In this document: piece after piece, positions 10,707-23,099 of the stretch
Layout of the letters: the number at the start of each line of letters is the position of its first letter
Numbering within the stretch: the first letter of the stretch is position 1
NCBI GenBank assembly: GCA_002633025.1
Contig: NMRB01000063.1
Coordinates: 488,098-552,097 of the forward strand
Direction of reading: 5' to 3'
Source of the DNA: Notospermus geniculatus
Taxonomy: Eukaryota; Nemertea; Pilidiophora; Heteronemertea; Lineidae
DNA: 64,000 nt
Made by a program: the position numbers and the translations under genes
The notes under the pieces: generated by a model
Seen by the model: the letters and a program-made list of their open reading frames with translations, nothing else
What the model was told of the DNA's origin: nothing
Database searches by the model: none

Positions 10707-11066
10707 GACATTATCAAGGAAAATTCTAATAAAAAAGAACTTGCTTTCAAACCTAAAATCATAAGCGTTTAATGACTTTAATAGAAAATGCATTAGCTCA
10801 GTACGTCATACATGACATGGATCGACGATATGGAGCCTTGCCAAAAGTCCCTATCCCTACCCTCCCTCTACTAACAAAGTCCCTATGATTAATTTTCCCC
10901 TTTACCAGTCCTTGGTTCTTCCTGGCCCATATGCTTCTGTTCTTGACTTCAGTTCTTCTCCCATATTTCCTATCCCGTCTTTGTTTGTCCCCTAACCTGT
11001 CCCAATCCCAGTCCTTCTCCAAAGTTGGCCTCTACCTGCATTGGTTGCCAGATTGTTGGAGAATGA

Positions 11067-11091
11067 CATCATCATCATCATCATCATCATC
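11067..11091 (+). repeat. (CAT)n microsatellite
   Basis: Eight uninterrupted CAT units (about 25 bases). Confidence 0.9.
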
Positions 11092-11124
11092 CTAGTCCCG
11101 AAGATCATTCAAGAAACAGCTTAA

Positions 11125-11240
11125 GCCTGCAGCACACTGGAACTAGTGAACTGAAAATACGCGCACACGCGAGCTATCTGCTGAGCAAATGGTCTCAACT
11201 GACTTTTTGCTCAGCAGGTAGCTCCAGTGTGCGGCAGGCG
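11125..11240. mobile_element. Fold-back element, AAGCCTGCCGCACACTGG family
   Basis: The arms are GCCTGCAGCACACTGGAACT on the left and GCTCCAGTGTGCGGCAGGCG on the right, with inner arms GCTATCTGCTGAGCAAA and TTTTGCTCAGCAGGTAGC. TTAA stands at both outer ends (11121-11124 and 11241-11244), compatible with either a TTAA or a TA target. A longer family member at 49160-49373 shows a TA target by comparison with its empty site. Confidence 0.8.
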
Positions 11241-11290
11241 TTAATTATCTCTCATTTGTGATGGTCATGGAGGCAACAATTGTTGATCAT

Positions 11291-11344
11291 AGTTGCTTGA
11301 CAAATGTTGAATTAAGTTCTCTTGCTTGACAAATGTTGAATGAT
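11291..11344 (+). repeat. Short direct repeat of TTGCTTGACAAATGTTGAAT
   Basis: The 20-base word TTGCTTGACAAATGTTGAAT occurs twice, separated by about 12 bases. It is a local slip-type duplication. Confidence 0.85.
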
Positions 11345-13509
11345 GACTAAAGGTGAATGATGCTGGTTGACAATGTCAAACAGTATTAACCAATATTCAG
11401 GCCATATTTTATACCGAATTGTGACGGCTACCTGGCCTCGCACCAATGGCGAAAGAATTAGCAATTAGCAGGTGAAGAGCGGAATGAAGGTAATAATGAA
11501 TAGTCCACGCGAGCAATATGCTCCCGATTGATCTAATATCAACATTCTCAACATTATGGTAACGATTACCGACTCCGATTTTACCTCCTGGCCGCAAAAT
11601 TGTGTTAAGTACGTGTACCCATGATGAGAACAATAACATAATGACAGTTTATTCATCTCTGAAAAATTCAGTTGATGGGTACACCTTGAAGCAGGTAAAG
11701 TTGATTGGGCAATGGTAGCCGGGAACCTGGAACAAATTGAATAGTTCCGGCTGGTTAGATACCTATTGTGGTGTCGTATCGACCTCCAGCATCTTGTTAG
11801 ACTGATTCTTCACGTCAGTTCCTTCCCGCCTCGGTGTGTTGTCATCTCTTGTCCTGTGGTTCCTTGTCATCATCACGTCTTATTCTGACCCGGCCATGAA
11901 AATCAGACGGAAACGCCATACACCCAAGTCCATGATGTTCGGTGTCAGGTATGTGTGATTTTGTCTCTCCTTGTCCTGTTTATTAATGCACTTTATTACC
12001 TCGAGATTTTATCATTTTTTACGTACAATCTGTTGTCAGTTTGTTGAAAGTCAGGGCAGGGGGCTTGTTGGTGGAGCAACACATGTCACCCAACAATATG
12101 GACCAGTGGACAGTTCTGGAACAACAGTTACGTGTATGGAATTCTATTTTATTTTCATCCGTTTGTTGAAAATTCTCATCCATCAATGGAGTATTTCTTT
12201 TACAACTGTATTTTGCATCCTTGAGCCTGTATAGAAATTAGACAAACTTGTGGTCTTGTAATGTGAGTGTATAAAAAGTTGGTCCATTCTGCTGCAGTTG
12301 CATTTGCTTCCACATTGCATCAGTGTCGTGATCATGCATCATTGCAGTCATGCCAAGGGCTGTCTGGATGATGCAGGACAGATAACAGTGATTGTCACCA
12401 ATGTCATCATGAGATTGATTCCCAGTCAGATCTGATATGAAGTGTGACTCAAAAAAATGCCACATTTAGAGCAAGATCAGATAGTGTTTGGCAAGAATGC
12501 TTGCCAAATAACCAGCCAATTCAAAAAGAGGATTCCTTTGTGAGTTGCATAATCGGTGTTCTCCAGATTTTATCCCAGTTTTTGGTCTTCCTCAGACTTT
12601 TTGATGCAAATAAAAGAAAGAGCAGTTAACCAATTTACTATTGTCCAAGTGTGTTAGCCATCATTTCCTTTCACCCAAGGTCACAATCCTTCTCCATTGA
12701 CACCCTTACCCCCAGCAGTTTACCCCTTTCAAGCAGCTTACTGCTATTTTTACACACCCATTCATGCATTCTTTGATATTTAAATTGAACTTGTCAGGAT
12801 GTCTTGAAAATCAAGGTAGCTTCATTTGGTGTGTCTGCATGACCACGTGGAGCACTGATTCCCTGTTACCTGTGTGTCCGAGATGTGTACCACGACCAGG
12901 TAGGTTGTCTTTTGGTGACTTGACAAACTCTCTACTCATCTTTTTCTGTACATCAGCATTCAAACACAATTCCTGCATTTCAAAAGTACATGTAACTTAC
13001 CAATACAGAATTACAATCTGTTGCTGCCTTTACTTTTCAAGCCACCTTCATAAAAAAATTTTCTTTGTTTGTAAGTTCATATAAATCGCTGACATCATTA
13101 AAAACAGTCATGACAGTTGTTGCCATCTAAATGGCCAAGTGAAGGGGGAAATATCTGTCATGCCATTGTTGATGGACACGGTCTAAAGGAGCTGACCATG
13201 CAGTATAGTGATGAATGGAGGGCTGGGACATCATTTCGCAATTAGTGACATCAAGTATCAGAATGTAGGAAGAAACCCCTGATTGCTCTTCCCACATGTA
13301 GACAATGCTGATTCCTAAGTTCTATTAGAGAAATTTTCATGACTCTCTCGATCATTTAATGCCCATCACTTTCAATGCTGTCACATTAGAATCTTTGACT
13401 GCACGGTTGATGCGTACCATCTTGAAGAGCTGAACCACTTTGGTGAATGTTGGGCCATCTATTTTGCAATGTCAGTCTCAGAGTATAGAAAGGGTAAACC
13501 CTGCCTCTA

Positions 13510-13737
13510 TAGAGGTTCTTCACCAACATCACAACGATCACATGACTGCAAAGAATCGGCCATGTTGGCCGTCAAATGGCCGGCGATGACATCAAAACTG
13601 TCACGTCATGATATTTTGATGTTACGATCTGTGTCTTGATGCTCTGTTCATGCCGTGACGTTGCTTGACATTTTGACGGCCAATTAATGGCGGCATCGTG
13701 TTGTCAGGGAAATTATGACGTCACGTGAAGAACCTCT
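13510..13737. mobile_element. ~228-bp inverted-repeat element rich in TGACGTCA-like words
   Basis: The left end AGAGGTTCTTCAC is inverted at the right as GTGAAGAACCTCT. Inside, GTTGGCCGTCAAATGGCC and TTTTGACGGCCAATTAATGG form a second inverted pair. The interior contains ATGACATCAAAA, TGTCACGTCATGA and ATGACGTCACGTG. It has no coding capacity. Confidence 0.7.
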
Positions 13738-14692
13738 CCCCACTTGTTGAGCTGTATCCTGTTAGAAATTTTCATGACCCTCTCCATCTGTAATCTGCCT
13801 GTCGATTTCACTGACATTCACTCACTGCTGTCATGTCTAGAGAAACACCCTCTCAATCTCACCAAATGTACAAGTATTTGTCAGACAAGTGCTATGGAAA
13901 CCAGACCTGTCAATTCTCCTGTTTCGGGTTGTCAGAGTGGCAGAGTGCAAGCATTCAGCCTGTCTGTCACCTGTGAGTTTGTGAGTTCAATTTCTTCTGG
14001 TATAGAGCAAACCACGACTCTGACTGACCTGAGCCATAAGTTCCACTCCAAAAAAATTTGATATGATTTTGAACTGAAGCATGAAAGAAGGGTGTTCATG
14101 TTTCCTGTGCATTTTGGGTACTTTTCATGAAACACTCCAGAAACAGCAAGTTTATTCATTGGATTGGTTGTCATTCAGTTTTAAAAAGTGTCCTGATTAT
14201 GGTGGTCCAGGAACTTACTCTGAGTCCATGAAAGTTGCATCCTTGTGACAAACACATCCAGGAGGTCGGTATAGGAAGCAGTTCCTGTATAGCTACACTG
14301 AGCAGCAGTTTGCTGCCATAGAGATTGTGTGCACAGTACATTAGGATTCTGACCAAATTAGCCCCTACTTTGTTCAGGAATCCACCATTGATCTTCAGAG
14401 CCTTGTCCTCAACTTTGTTTTGGGCTTTTGTCCCTTTGCCTTCTTTCCTAATGGGGGCCTTTGTCCACTGTTTCCTCACCTGAATTGTTCATCTTTTCTT
14501 CCCTTTTCTCTGGCATTGTTGTGGTGTTCACACTGTGGACAGCTGAAGTGGCGAATGACATTTTTAGCTGTCCTGTCCTACACTCAGCCTCTGACCAGCC
14601 TGTGGTAATGGCCCTTGAGTCCATCATGAAGGTATATTATCTTTATAATACCTCTGTGAGTCCATGGACATTCGTGAGCAAGTAGTAGGTGG

Positions 14693-14794
14693 TCATCCTC
14701 AGGAAATCAGTGGTCCTTAAAAGCTCACTTAATTCCTTCATCACCGCACAGGAGAGGAAAGAGCATTATAAGAATCACTGATTACCTCAGGATG
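14693..14794. mobile_element. Fold-back element, CATCCTGAGGTAATCAGT ends
   Basis: The left end TCATCCTCAGGAAATCAGTG and the right end CACTGATTACCTCAGGATG are inverted. The interior CCTTCATCACCGCACAG matches, in reverse complement, the partial copy at 5261-5336. A single N lies just beyond the element at 14805. Confidence 0.75.
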
Positions 14795-15244
14795 TAGGCG
14801 GACTNTAATAAACTACCCCTCTCCAAATAAACTCATCAATAAAGCAACAGACCCTCTACCACATAATATTCTAGACAAATTCCCTCCCTCAAAATGTGCT
14901 CGCCACGGGTGAATATGCTAGTAAATACTAACCCCTGACTGATCTGATTGGATCATACTAAACTTGAGCGAATTCTCACTATAGAAAACCCAAAGTTTTT
15001 TCTAAGCAGATCGCAAAATCGTTGTTTCCATCTTGTACAACAAAATGGGAGTTGCTTCAAATTTCTTCATTACCATAAAGCAGTTGTTTGCACATCCTAA
15101 GTGTAAATACAACATTTTAGAAATTTGTGCTCATATTTTGATTACCCATGGGCAGTTTAGAGGACTGAATTCCAAGTGCAATAATATATTCACGGTTTCA
15201 AAGTTTCTTGAACTTCTGTTCTTGCAGCACTACATTGAAAAAGT

Positions 15245-15613
15245 TGTGTCCTCTGTTGGACTGCAGTGAGAAAGTGTGCACACCTGGACATGTCCTCTAT
15301 TGGCTGCAGTGGGAAAAAGTGTCCCCTATTGACCCTGCCATGAGAAAGCATGTCCCCTATTGACTCTGCCATGAGAAAGCGTGTCCCCTATTGACTCTGC
15401 CATGAGAAAGCTTGTCCCCTATTGACTCTGCCATGAGAAAGCATGTCCCCTATTGACTGCCATGAGAAAGCGTGTCCCCTATTGACTCTGCCATGAGAAA
15501 GCATGTCCTCTATTGACTCTGCCATGAGAAAGCGTGTCCCCTATTGACTCTGCCATGAGAAAGCATGTCCCCTATTGACTCTGCAGTGGGAAAACATGTC
15601 CTCTATTGACACT
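15245..15613 (+). repeat. 31-bp minisatellite, about 12 units
   Basis: The consensus unit is CATGTCCCCTATTGACTCTG followed by CCATGAGAAAG. Middle units tend to alternate between CATG and CGTG at their start. The outer units are more diverged (CTGCAGTGGGAAAA in place of CTGCCATGAGAAAG), the usual pattern of an array homogenised from the centre. There are no variable spacers, so it is not CRISPR-like. Confidence 0.95.
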
Positions 15614-16769
15614 GCTGGAAACAGAACTACAGTGTGTGCATGAAGAACTCAACATACTCTAGCTCGTCTTCAAAAGATATTTGTCTTTCTTCTAAACGCT
15701 GCAGAGATCCATGCATGTGTTTGGATTAGATAAAAACTTGTAGGAATTACCAACATTTACTAGTAGGAAGTAAGCACAAAGGGAATGTGAGATTTATTTG
15801 ACAAATTGACAGAAGTGTTGAATGATCAGCAACCTCTCAAAAAGAACTGAAATCTTCCAGTAGACTTCTTGGCAAGTTTATTATCTAGAGAATAATATTT
15901 AGAAATTCTCATAGCAGAACATTTTTACACCAAAAACTAACACAATTAACACATATACAATGAGATTGGGGTGTAGTGAACCTTGTAAGCTGATTTCTTG
16001 CCGGGGTGTCTATAGAAGACCAGTGACATTAAGAACTGTGATTGTATTGGTTTGGAAAGTAATAGATATTCAACAAAGGCCTAGCATTCATAATCCAAGT
16101 GAACCCTTTCTTTTTTACGACAAATCTTTTCTTTAATTAGCTCTTGGCGTTGGTAACTTGTTGAGAAGCAGATTAGCCAAAAATTTGTCATTTTCCTCCC
16201 AAACCTGTGAGACATTGTAATGTATTGTACATGTAAGTTCCTTGTACTTTTGTTCAGCGTTTATGACTTAAGAAGGATATTATAGAAAGTAAATGAAGCG
16301 TGCATCTTATGTTGCTTTTAGGCCTTTTTTGTGTGTTGGCTACCACAGGGTCCATAGGGTGCAAGGACTTAGCGTTTGACCACATTTAGCACATACACTT
16401 GGGGATCGACAGGTCTGACGGACCTCTCACACTCGTGAATTTGTAGCAAGATGACGGAATATCACACTACTATAAGGATGGATATAGAACACATGATAAA
16501 TGGCACTGGTGGTTGGAATAGGATTTTGGGGTAAGTTCCTCTGAAAATTTGGTAGGCCTAGCCCTACGTTGCCCACGAACTTTGTCATAGCACAAAGGAC
16601 GGACATATCCAATGCTCGGTTATTTCGAAATGTGCGGCATTTGGTAAATACCATATGTACCGTAATACTCAAAAGGGGACATGGATGTTGTCCTGAATGA
16701 TGTCGTGATCAGTAAGTGTTGACACAAATGGTTTCAAACGCTGTGGTTTTGTCCATCCTGAGAATCTCA

Positions 16770-16898
16770 GGGCGGGCCGTCACGAAACTCCGATAGCACT
16801 AACAGTGCCTAACAGAGAGGTATGCAATGGCTTTTACCATTACAGAATTTCTCTGTTAGGCCCTGTTAATGCTATCGGAGTTTCGTGGCGGTCGGCCC
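16770..16898. mobile_element. Fold-back element, GGGCGGGCC...GAAACTCCGATAGC
   Basis: The left arm CACGAAACTCCGATAGCACT then AACAGTGCCTAACAGAGA is inverted on the right as TCTCTGTTAGGCCCTGTTAA then TGCTATCGGAGTTTCGTG. The arms are over 45 bp with a short loop that includes GCAATGGCTTTTACCATTAC. A second copy with the loop in reverse orientation is at 37096-37225. Confidence 0.9.
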
Positions 16899-17072
16899 AG
16901 GTCGTTTACGGTCGTACCCCTCCCAAGTGGGAGGAGGGGAGCAGTTGTGAAGACCCTTGGTGCGAGATGTGTTTTCTCCTGCTCTATGAGAAACTGTCCA
17001 ATATATTCTTTGTGTAGAAAAAGAAGCACCAAGCATGATACAGTGAATACACCAAATATTCAAGAAATCATC

Positions 17073-17186
17073 ATTTATTTTACAAATTTTCGGGCACCTG
17101 GCCCTTTGTCAGCTACAGTCTCACAATCAATTTGTGAGACTGTACCTGATGAAGGGCAAGGGGCCCGAAAATGTGTAAAATAAATG
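17073..17186. mobile_element. Fold-back element with ~50-bp arms and very short loop
   Basis: The left arm ATTTATTTTACAAATTTTCG then GGCACCTGGCCCTTTGTCAG is matched on the right by CTGATGAAGGGCAAGGGGCC then CGAAAATGTGTAAAATAAAT. The centre is CAGTCTCACA...TGTGAGACTG with a loop of about 8 bases, so nearly the whole element is one hairpin. Confidence 0.9.
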
Positions 17187-18013
17187 CATGACTTCTGCAA
17201 TATATTCTTTCGAAGCAAAATGTTATATTGGGTTCTTTTACACTTCACTGTCTTAGAATTTTTGTTCACATGCAAAGCTTTCAAGATTGAAGTCCTATGT
17301 GTAGACATTTCCTGATGTTTCCAAAGAAGTTGATGCCAATGGCCTACGTTGCACCTTCAGGCTACATCCTGATATGTTATTTGGCTCGTTGCATCAAGAA
17401 ACACTGCACACAATGTCAGATGAGGCTTCATTGTGAAACGATACGAACAGCAGTGTGAACCCTTCAGGATGTTATTGTCTGGGCTGCATGGTAAGGGACC
17501 TGGAGCCTTTGATGTCAGACAATACGAGGATGCATTTCTCCAATAACAATAAGATGAGCTTTGTGAGGAGGCTTCTGTCGGAGTGAAAAATATCTCTTGG
17601 GATGATATTCAGCTTGGAGGATGATGATAGTTTTTTGGTGGTTTTTAGGAGTCGCTTTGTATTGTGTTTTGTAGCCTTGTTCACAATTGGGCGTGCAGTT
17701 CTGATGTAACCTGGTGTTCAGCTGCACATAGTGTTGGTCCTGGACTGTTGTGATCATTCCTGGAACGTTGAAGGGTTACATCTCAATATTGCAAGAGGGT
17801 TGTTGTTCTATTGGGATGAAGGAATGTCATGGGAAGAGGAATGCTGTGTATTTGCTGTGATGAAGGGTGTAAAAATGCATCAGTGGGGTGTACTTGCTTG
17901 AAAAAGAGATAACATTGGGAGGGGGCAGACCCCATCCATCCACTCCCCTAACCCACTTCTCATGGACCGTCAAAGGTATTGGCTTAAAGTAGGCCTTCGC
18001 TACCCATCTTCTC

Positions 18014-18184
18014 AATAGGAGCTGTCGGTGAGTTCACCAATAGGTGTCACTACGGCCCAATTTAATGCATATAGCGGACCCATTCATTCTTGATTGAGCA
18101 CAATCACGTGGATTTTCCTGTGTATTGGTCCGCTAGAACTTTGCTGCCATCTTTTGGCAATACGCGTGGCTGACTGCTCCTATT
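18014..18184. mobile_element. Terminal-inverted-repeat element, AATAGGAGCWGTC ends
   Basis: AATAGGAGCTGTC at the left pairs with GACTGCTCCTATT at the right. The interior contains TAGCGGACC and GGTCCGCTA as a further inverted pair. It is about 170 bp and non-coding. Confidence 0.65.
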
Positions 18185-18249
18185 CCTACAGGAAAATCAA
18201 TTGGTAACCCTATATCATGAATTGATTTCAGTGGGATAGAAATGATATG

Positions 18250-18346
18250 GGCTGGTATTCATAAAAGCTAGCGTAGTACATTTACATTGGACATTGCTGT
18301 GCAAATTTTAAGTAAAAGAATTTGCTAACTTTTATGAATACCAGCC
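18250..18346. mobile_element. Fold-back element, GGCTGGTATTCATAAAAG ends
   Basis: GGCTGGTATTCATAAAAGCT at the left is inverted at the right as AACTTTTATGAATACCAGCC. The interior is about 55 bp. Confidence 0.85.
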
Positions 18347-18397
18347 ATTAAATACTTCTGATGTCAAAGCTGACGTCAGCCTCAGTTGACCCAACAA

Positions 18398-18452
18398 CAC
18401 TGCAGGATATCCTTGTCATATTGTTCTTCTTTCCTGACAATATCCTGCAGTG
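18398..18452. repeat. Hairpin around CACTGCAGGATAT
   Basis: CACTGCAGGATATCCTTGTC and GACAATATCCTGCAGTG form inverted arms around about 18 bases. It lies 50 bases after the fold-back element at 18250 and may be a separate small element. Confidence 0.7.
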
Positions 18453-19624
18453 CGGTAGGAATTTTGCCACGGTTTCTGGGGTAATTTATGCAGCTAAATG
18501 AGTCAAATAATTTGATATTTATTTTGATGCCCACATAAGTCAAGTGTCAACTTACCATTTGCTCTCTCTCGTAGCCTACTGCACAACCAAGTCTAAAACA
18601 TGACCATTGCTTTCTCAATAACGAAGCCCATAAAAGAGTGACCCCAGGATTTCTCAGTGTGGGGGGATGGGCAGTTTGGGCCACAATTCTGTTTTTGAGG
18701 TCCCTCTGATGAATCAAATCAGTGGTGTTGTCCTCAGCAGTTGATAGAATCAACCTCCGTTTCATCTCTGAATCATCTTGAAATGAGACATTTTCCTCAA
18801 TCCTGGGCCTGACAGGTGCTGCCATCTGGCAACCATTGGCTGTACTAACGATCACTTACCAACAGGTGTTCTTTGTTCATCAGGATCTGTTGGAAGCCTT
18901 TCAGCTGAGTATTAGTTATGCATGCAATCACTGCTCGGTGTGACAGTTTAATGACATTCGTTGCATGCAACTTTTTAATGAACTTCTCCGTTTTGATGTA
19001 TCAAACGTGATAGATGTTCTTTACCTTTGATATTAGTTCATCTTGGGGTTGCTGAATCTGTTGATGCTGAGTACCTACTGTCCAATCTTACATTCATTAA
19101 TTTGGACACAGCTTGCTAATTCATTCATCAATTGACTGTAGCTATAACCTTTCGGTACATTCAAATATCCATTTAGTACCGATGAAACTTGTTTGCCTTC
19201 ATCCAGGAATTGTGAGCAGTTCAATGGTCTTTCGTGCACTGGGTGTTAACAAATACTTTTAAAATGGAATAATTTCTTCCAATCTTTTAAAGACGTTTTA
19301 TCAATTGAAAAATATAAGTGATAGGATTTATGTTACATGTCATTAGTCCTTGTTCATCCAAATGGTTGCCCATGAAACAAAAGTTGGTCACTTGTGGCAA
19401 CTGGCCTGGCCTGGTCTCAAAAATGGCATGTTATTTAAATGGCTTGTCATGGGTACGGTAAGTTGGTCATTTTCAATGGGGATTTCGTCACACAAAATCC
19501 TATTGCTTGTAGTTTTCACTGCAAGTTTTCATTGAAAAATGTTTTCAAATAAATTATTGCACTTTAATAATAATAATACCAAAAGTATTTTTCAACACCG
19601 AACTCATACAATGAGCTAAGCAGC

Positions 19625-19709
19625 AGCTGAGAGCAAGGCACTGAAACCTCTAGTTCTTGTATGGTGCTCTGCTCAGCTGAGAGCAAGGCACTGAAACCTC
19701 TAGTTCTTG
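19625..19709 (+). repeat. 50-bp-period direct duplication
   Basis: AGCTGAGAGCAAGGCACTGA then AACCTCTAGTTCTTG occurs at 19625-19659 and again, identically, at 19675-19709. Confidence 0.9.
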
Positions 19710-21789
19710 CCAGGTGTTTGAACCTATTCAGGCAACACTGCTTTAACATGGTTAGTTAATTTCCTCATCAATTTTCGATCCCTGCAGGGCGGTGTACTTT
19801 GAATCCTCTTATTGCTAATAAAATGAACTCTTAGAGAATGTTCGTAGCAAAGGGATGCAAAAATGTAAAATTTGGTTCCCATCAACCGACTGGCACAATT
19901 TGCTGCTGACGCTTCTTTAATGCATTCTCTTATTGACATAACGTTGGCCAACAAAAACCCAGGCATGATGTGACATACCTTTCAAACTGATCAAAATATT
20001 CTGTTTGTCTTTTTCTTGTATTGATTCTTTGAATTAGTAGGCAGAAGATATTTTTGTTTGGTTTCAATTTTGAATCAAGGGATCTATAAAATTTGTAAAA
20101 TGTTAATCCTTTGTCAATAAGTATGTTGCTGGAGGGTAATAGAAGCAAAAACGAAAAAACTTTTTTCTTTCTTTCGCTTCTGTTAGAAAGTGATACTTTT
20201 GAGTTGCTGCTTTTCAGTTTCTTTTTGAAAGCAAAGGACTCTCTTGAACGTGGTGAGGAAAAGGATAAAAAATTGCAAAAGAAATGAATAAAAAATCTCT
20301 GGGTATAGGATATCCTTTGGCCCTGTCATTCGAAGGGTATCCTGAGCTTGTTGCAAGGTCGGTCAAAGTGAATATGCAAGCAAGCTGTCTTTCTCGATGG
20401 CTAATCAAGCCATTTCTGCACTTCCTCGATGAGCATGACCGTGGTCATTGAAGTCTAATTTCCCTTGACATTTTATGATTGGAACTGTTGTGTCTTGCAG
20501 GTTTCCAATAAAATGGGAGATGACTGCTGCCAACCAACTGATTGTTGTCTGCAGTAGAACATACTATACAGTAACTTACTGGGCTCAATTTAGATTGCCA
20601 ACAAAACTTGGTGACAGTTTGAAAAAAAAATCCTTCTCGCTATATGGAAAATGCGTAACTATGGTTATGAAAATTTGCAAGTAGTATCCTCCTTTAAATA
20701 GAAGTGCAACTTCTAGAATATTCAACTTTTGAAATGCTGACATGCTTGGTGAGAATTTCTAGCTCTGTTATTTATCCTTCATTGACATAACCAACACTGA
20801 TCTAACAAACTTAATGCTAAACACAAAAATCTATACGCTTTTCAAATGCAACAAAAACAGCCGATATCTCGCTTCACGTATTCGCTCGAGGCGGTGAGGA
20901 TCCCAGTCATTTTGATGTAGCAATGATGAGAAAGTCTTCATTTGTATGTGCGTATTGACACTTGTTGGGACACACCCATTCAATGAGAGATCACAATCGT
21001 TAGCTGATCTCTGCATTGTCTTGTGTATTGGCTCTGTGTTTAGCTGTACGTGGCATGTGCATGCATCTCGGAATCTCACCACACTGGTATATTCAATCTA
21101 ACTTATTCCAGTCAACGTTCTGATCTTGTTTAGTCAGATTTTATTGGAATCCACGTTTTATTTCTGTGCAGTGTTGTTGCTCATCTAACAGGAAGCGGCG
21201 TAACGTTTGTCTTGAGGTTGCTGCGCGACGTTTCATTGCTTAGTATCAAGGATGGATGTTGATATGATGGAAACCTGCAGGTGAGTTGACTTGTCATAGA
21301 TATTGTGCGTGGTGGTGTGGCGCATGAGGGCACTTGACACACCGTGGTGGGCTCTCTTGTCTTCATCATTCATGGGAGGTCTATGTGTATTGTGCCAAAG
21401 TTAGCGGAAATAGGTGAAGGGCGGACCGAATATCTTATTGTGCGGGAAGCCTCCATGTCAGTTCTGAGTCACAATCAATGATTGTAATGACATTATTATT
21501 ATCAAGTTATTGTTATCCATAATAAGATGGTCTTGGTTATCCTTGACATGGTTTTGTCATATCTATGGTTTCCCATCTACATCTATGTTGTGACTTGGTT
21601 TTTTGGTTTTAAAAAATCTGACTTTTCTGTTCTTGGTTTTGTCTTGCAGTTTTCCTGTTTTTGTTGTACTTGTTTTTTGTGGTAGTTTCGAACTTGGTTT
21701 CAGAAATGGTTTGCCATTGCCAATGAATGTGATGTAAAGTTTTACCATGACTGCATCACAACTTGGTTATCAGTATGTTCAGGGGTGTC

Positions 21790-22116
21790 TTCCTATTTCA
21801 CCTTCCTTTTCCCATTTCACTTTCCTTTTTCCATTTCACCTTCCTGGAGGCGACTGATCAGTCGCCAGAAACGGTCGATGTACGCACCGTTGCGACTCGC
21901 TGGAACTGAGATCTTGCCAGTCGCCGTGAGTTGCACATGTTCACCTTTCTAGCGACTAGCTATCCAGTTTTGTCAGTCGCTGCGATGTACGCAGGCTTGC
22001 AACTGCAGTGCCAGTTTTTCCGAGTTGCCGAATTTGCGATATGCGCACAGCACGTACGTACCAGCAATTGATCGGATCAGTTGCTTCCAGTCGCAAGTGT
22101 GATGTACGCTAGGCTT
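21790..22116. repeat. Pyrimidine tandem repeat followed by a GCGACT-rich dispersed element
   Basis: The first 55 bases are three diverged copies of TTTCACCTTCCTTTTCCCA. The remainder (about 21849-22116) is rich in GCGACTG, CAGTCGC and GATGTACGC and contains ACTGATCAGTCGCC and TTGCTTCCAGTCGCAAG. These phrases are shared with the element at 42891-43755 and 50496-50910 (AACTGATCAGTCGCAAG, GTTGCTTCCATCGCC). I read it as a diverged relative of that family. Confidence 0.5.
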
Positions 22117-22725
22117 TCGAGACAAAGAGTACCTTCTCAATCAGGACAGAGCTTCTTTTCCTACTGCTGAAATATGTCCGAACAGACTTGAGAGACTTGG
22201 TAACATTTACACATTGAACTGACATTGATGCAGCTCTTTGAAGAGTCAGTCTCTGTCTTTCTTATCAGTGTGTTAGTCACAGCGATGACATGACGTCAAA
22301 AAAAAGTTTGACTCTTATCGTTGTCTTCTATTCAAAGTCTCATCTTTTGTTGTGACAATTTATCCTATGCTAAAAGATCATCTGCCATCCTTAAATATTT
22401 TTTCCTGATGATTCATGTTCTAAGAGAATGTCACTGCCGTCTCATAAGCAACAAATCCACATGGGATTCAAAGAAGTTCCAGTTTTAGATTAATATCCAA
22501 AAGTGATCGAACTTTATGAGCAAGTCTTACATGGTTGAATACTTTGGATTCTAGTGATCAAATGCACTGCATAGTTACTCCAACTTTTGCCCAGTCCTTT
22601 CATTGGATCAGGGCAAGTCAGCTTGGAGTTGGCCTACGCTATTGAAGTGAGAGATACATAGATGCCAAGCTGACAATTGGTATGTTCTGAAAGGGAATTA
22701 GTTGCATCAGTCAAAAATAACACTA

Positions 22726-22843
22726 AGGCCCGTATTCTAGAAGCCTCCTTAACTCTAAGGTCCACTCTAAGCTTTTGTATTCTGCCCTGCAAATAATAGC
22801 TAAAGGTAAACTTTTGAATTAAGGAAATTTCTAGAATACGGGA
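22726..22843. mobile_element. Fold-back element, GGCCCGTATTCTAGAAGCCT family
   Basis: The left end GGCCCGTATTCTAGAAGCCT is inverted at the right as AAATTTCTAGAATACGGGAC, flanked by CTAAG on both sides, which is compatible with a TA target. Relatives are at 47610-47722 and 57706-57900 and, shorter, at 50191-50284. Shared interior words are AACTCTAAGGT and TTTTGTATTCTG. Confidence 0.85.
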
Positions 22844-23050
22844 CTAAGAATAATTTCGTGACCTGTGAAATTCACCCTTGAAACCCTAATGCTTGACCTT
22901 GAGGATGAATTGGGAACGGGTGAAATGGGAAGACACCTTGATGAGACTAAAAGTCATGGTTCTTGTCCCTGAGTTTGTGTGCTGGGGCAAGAAGACCCAC
23001 ACAGGTGGAGAGTATAGCCTGGAGTGGTCTCCATACCTCCAACAAAACCC

Positions 23051-23099
23051 AGTTAAATTATACATTACTTTACACTGTAAAGTAACGTATAATGTAACT
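23051..23099. repeat. 49-bp hairpin
   Basis: AGTTAAATTATACATTACTT then TACA is followed at once by TGTAAAGTAACGTATAATGT then AACT. The arms are over 20 bp with almost no loop. Confidence 0.85.

Noticed and set aside
15245-15613. CRISPR-like regular repeats
   Set aside because: The repeats are contiguous 31-bp minisatellite units without variable spacers, and the window is eukaryotic.
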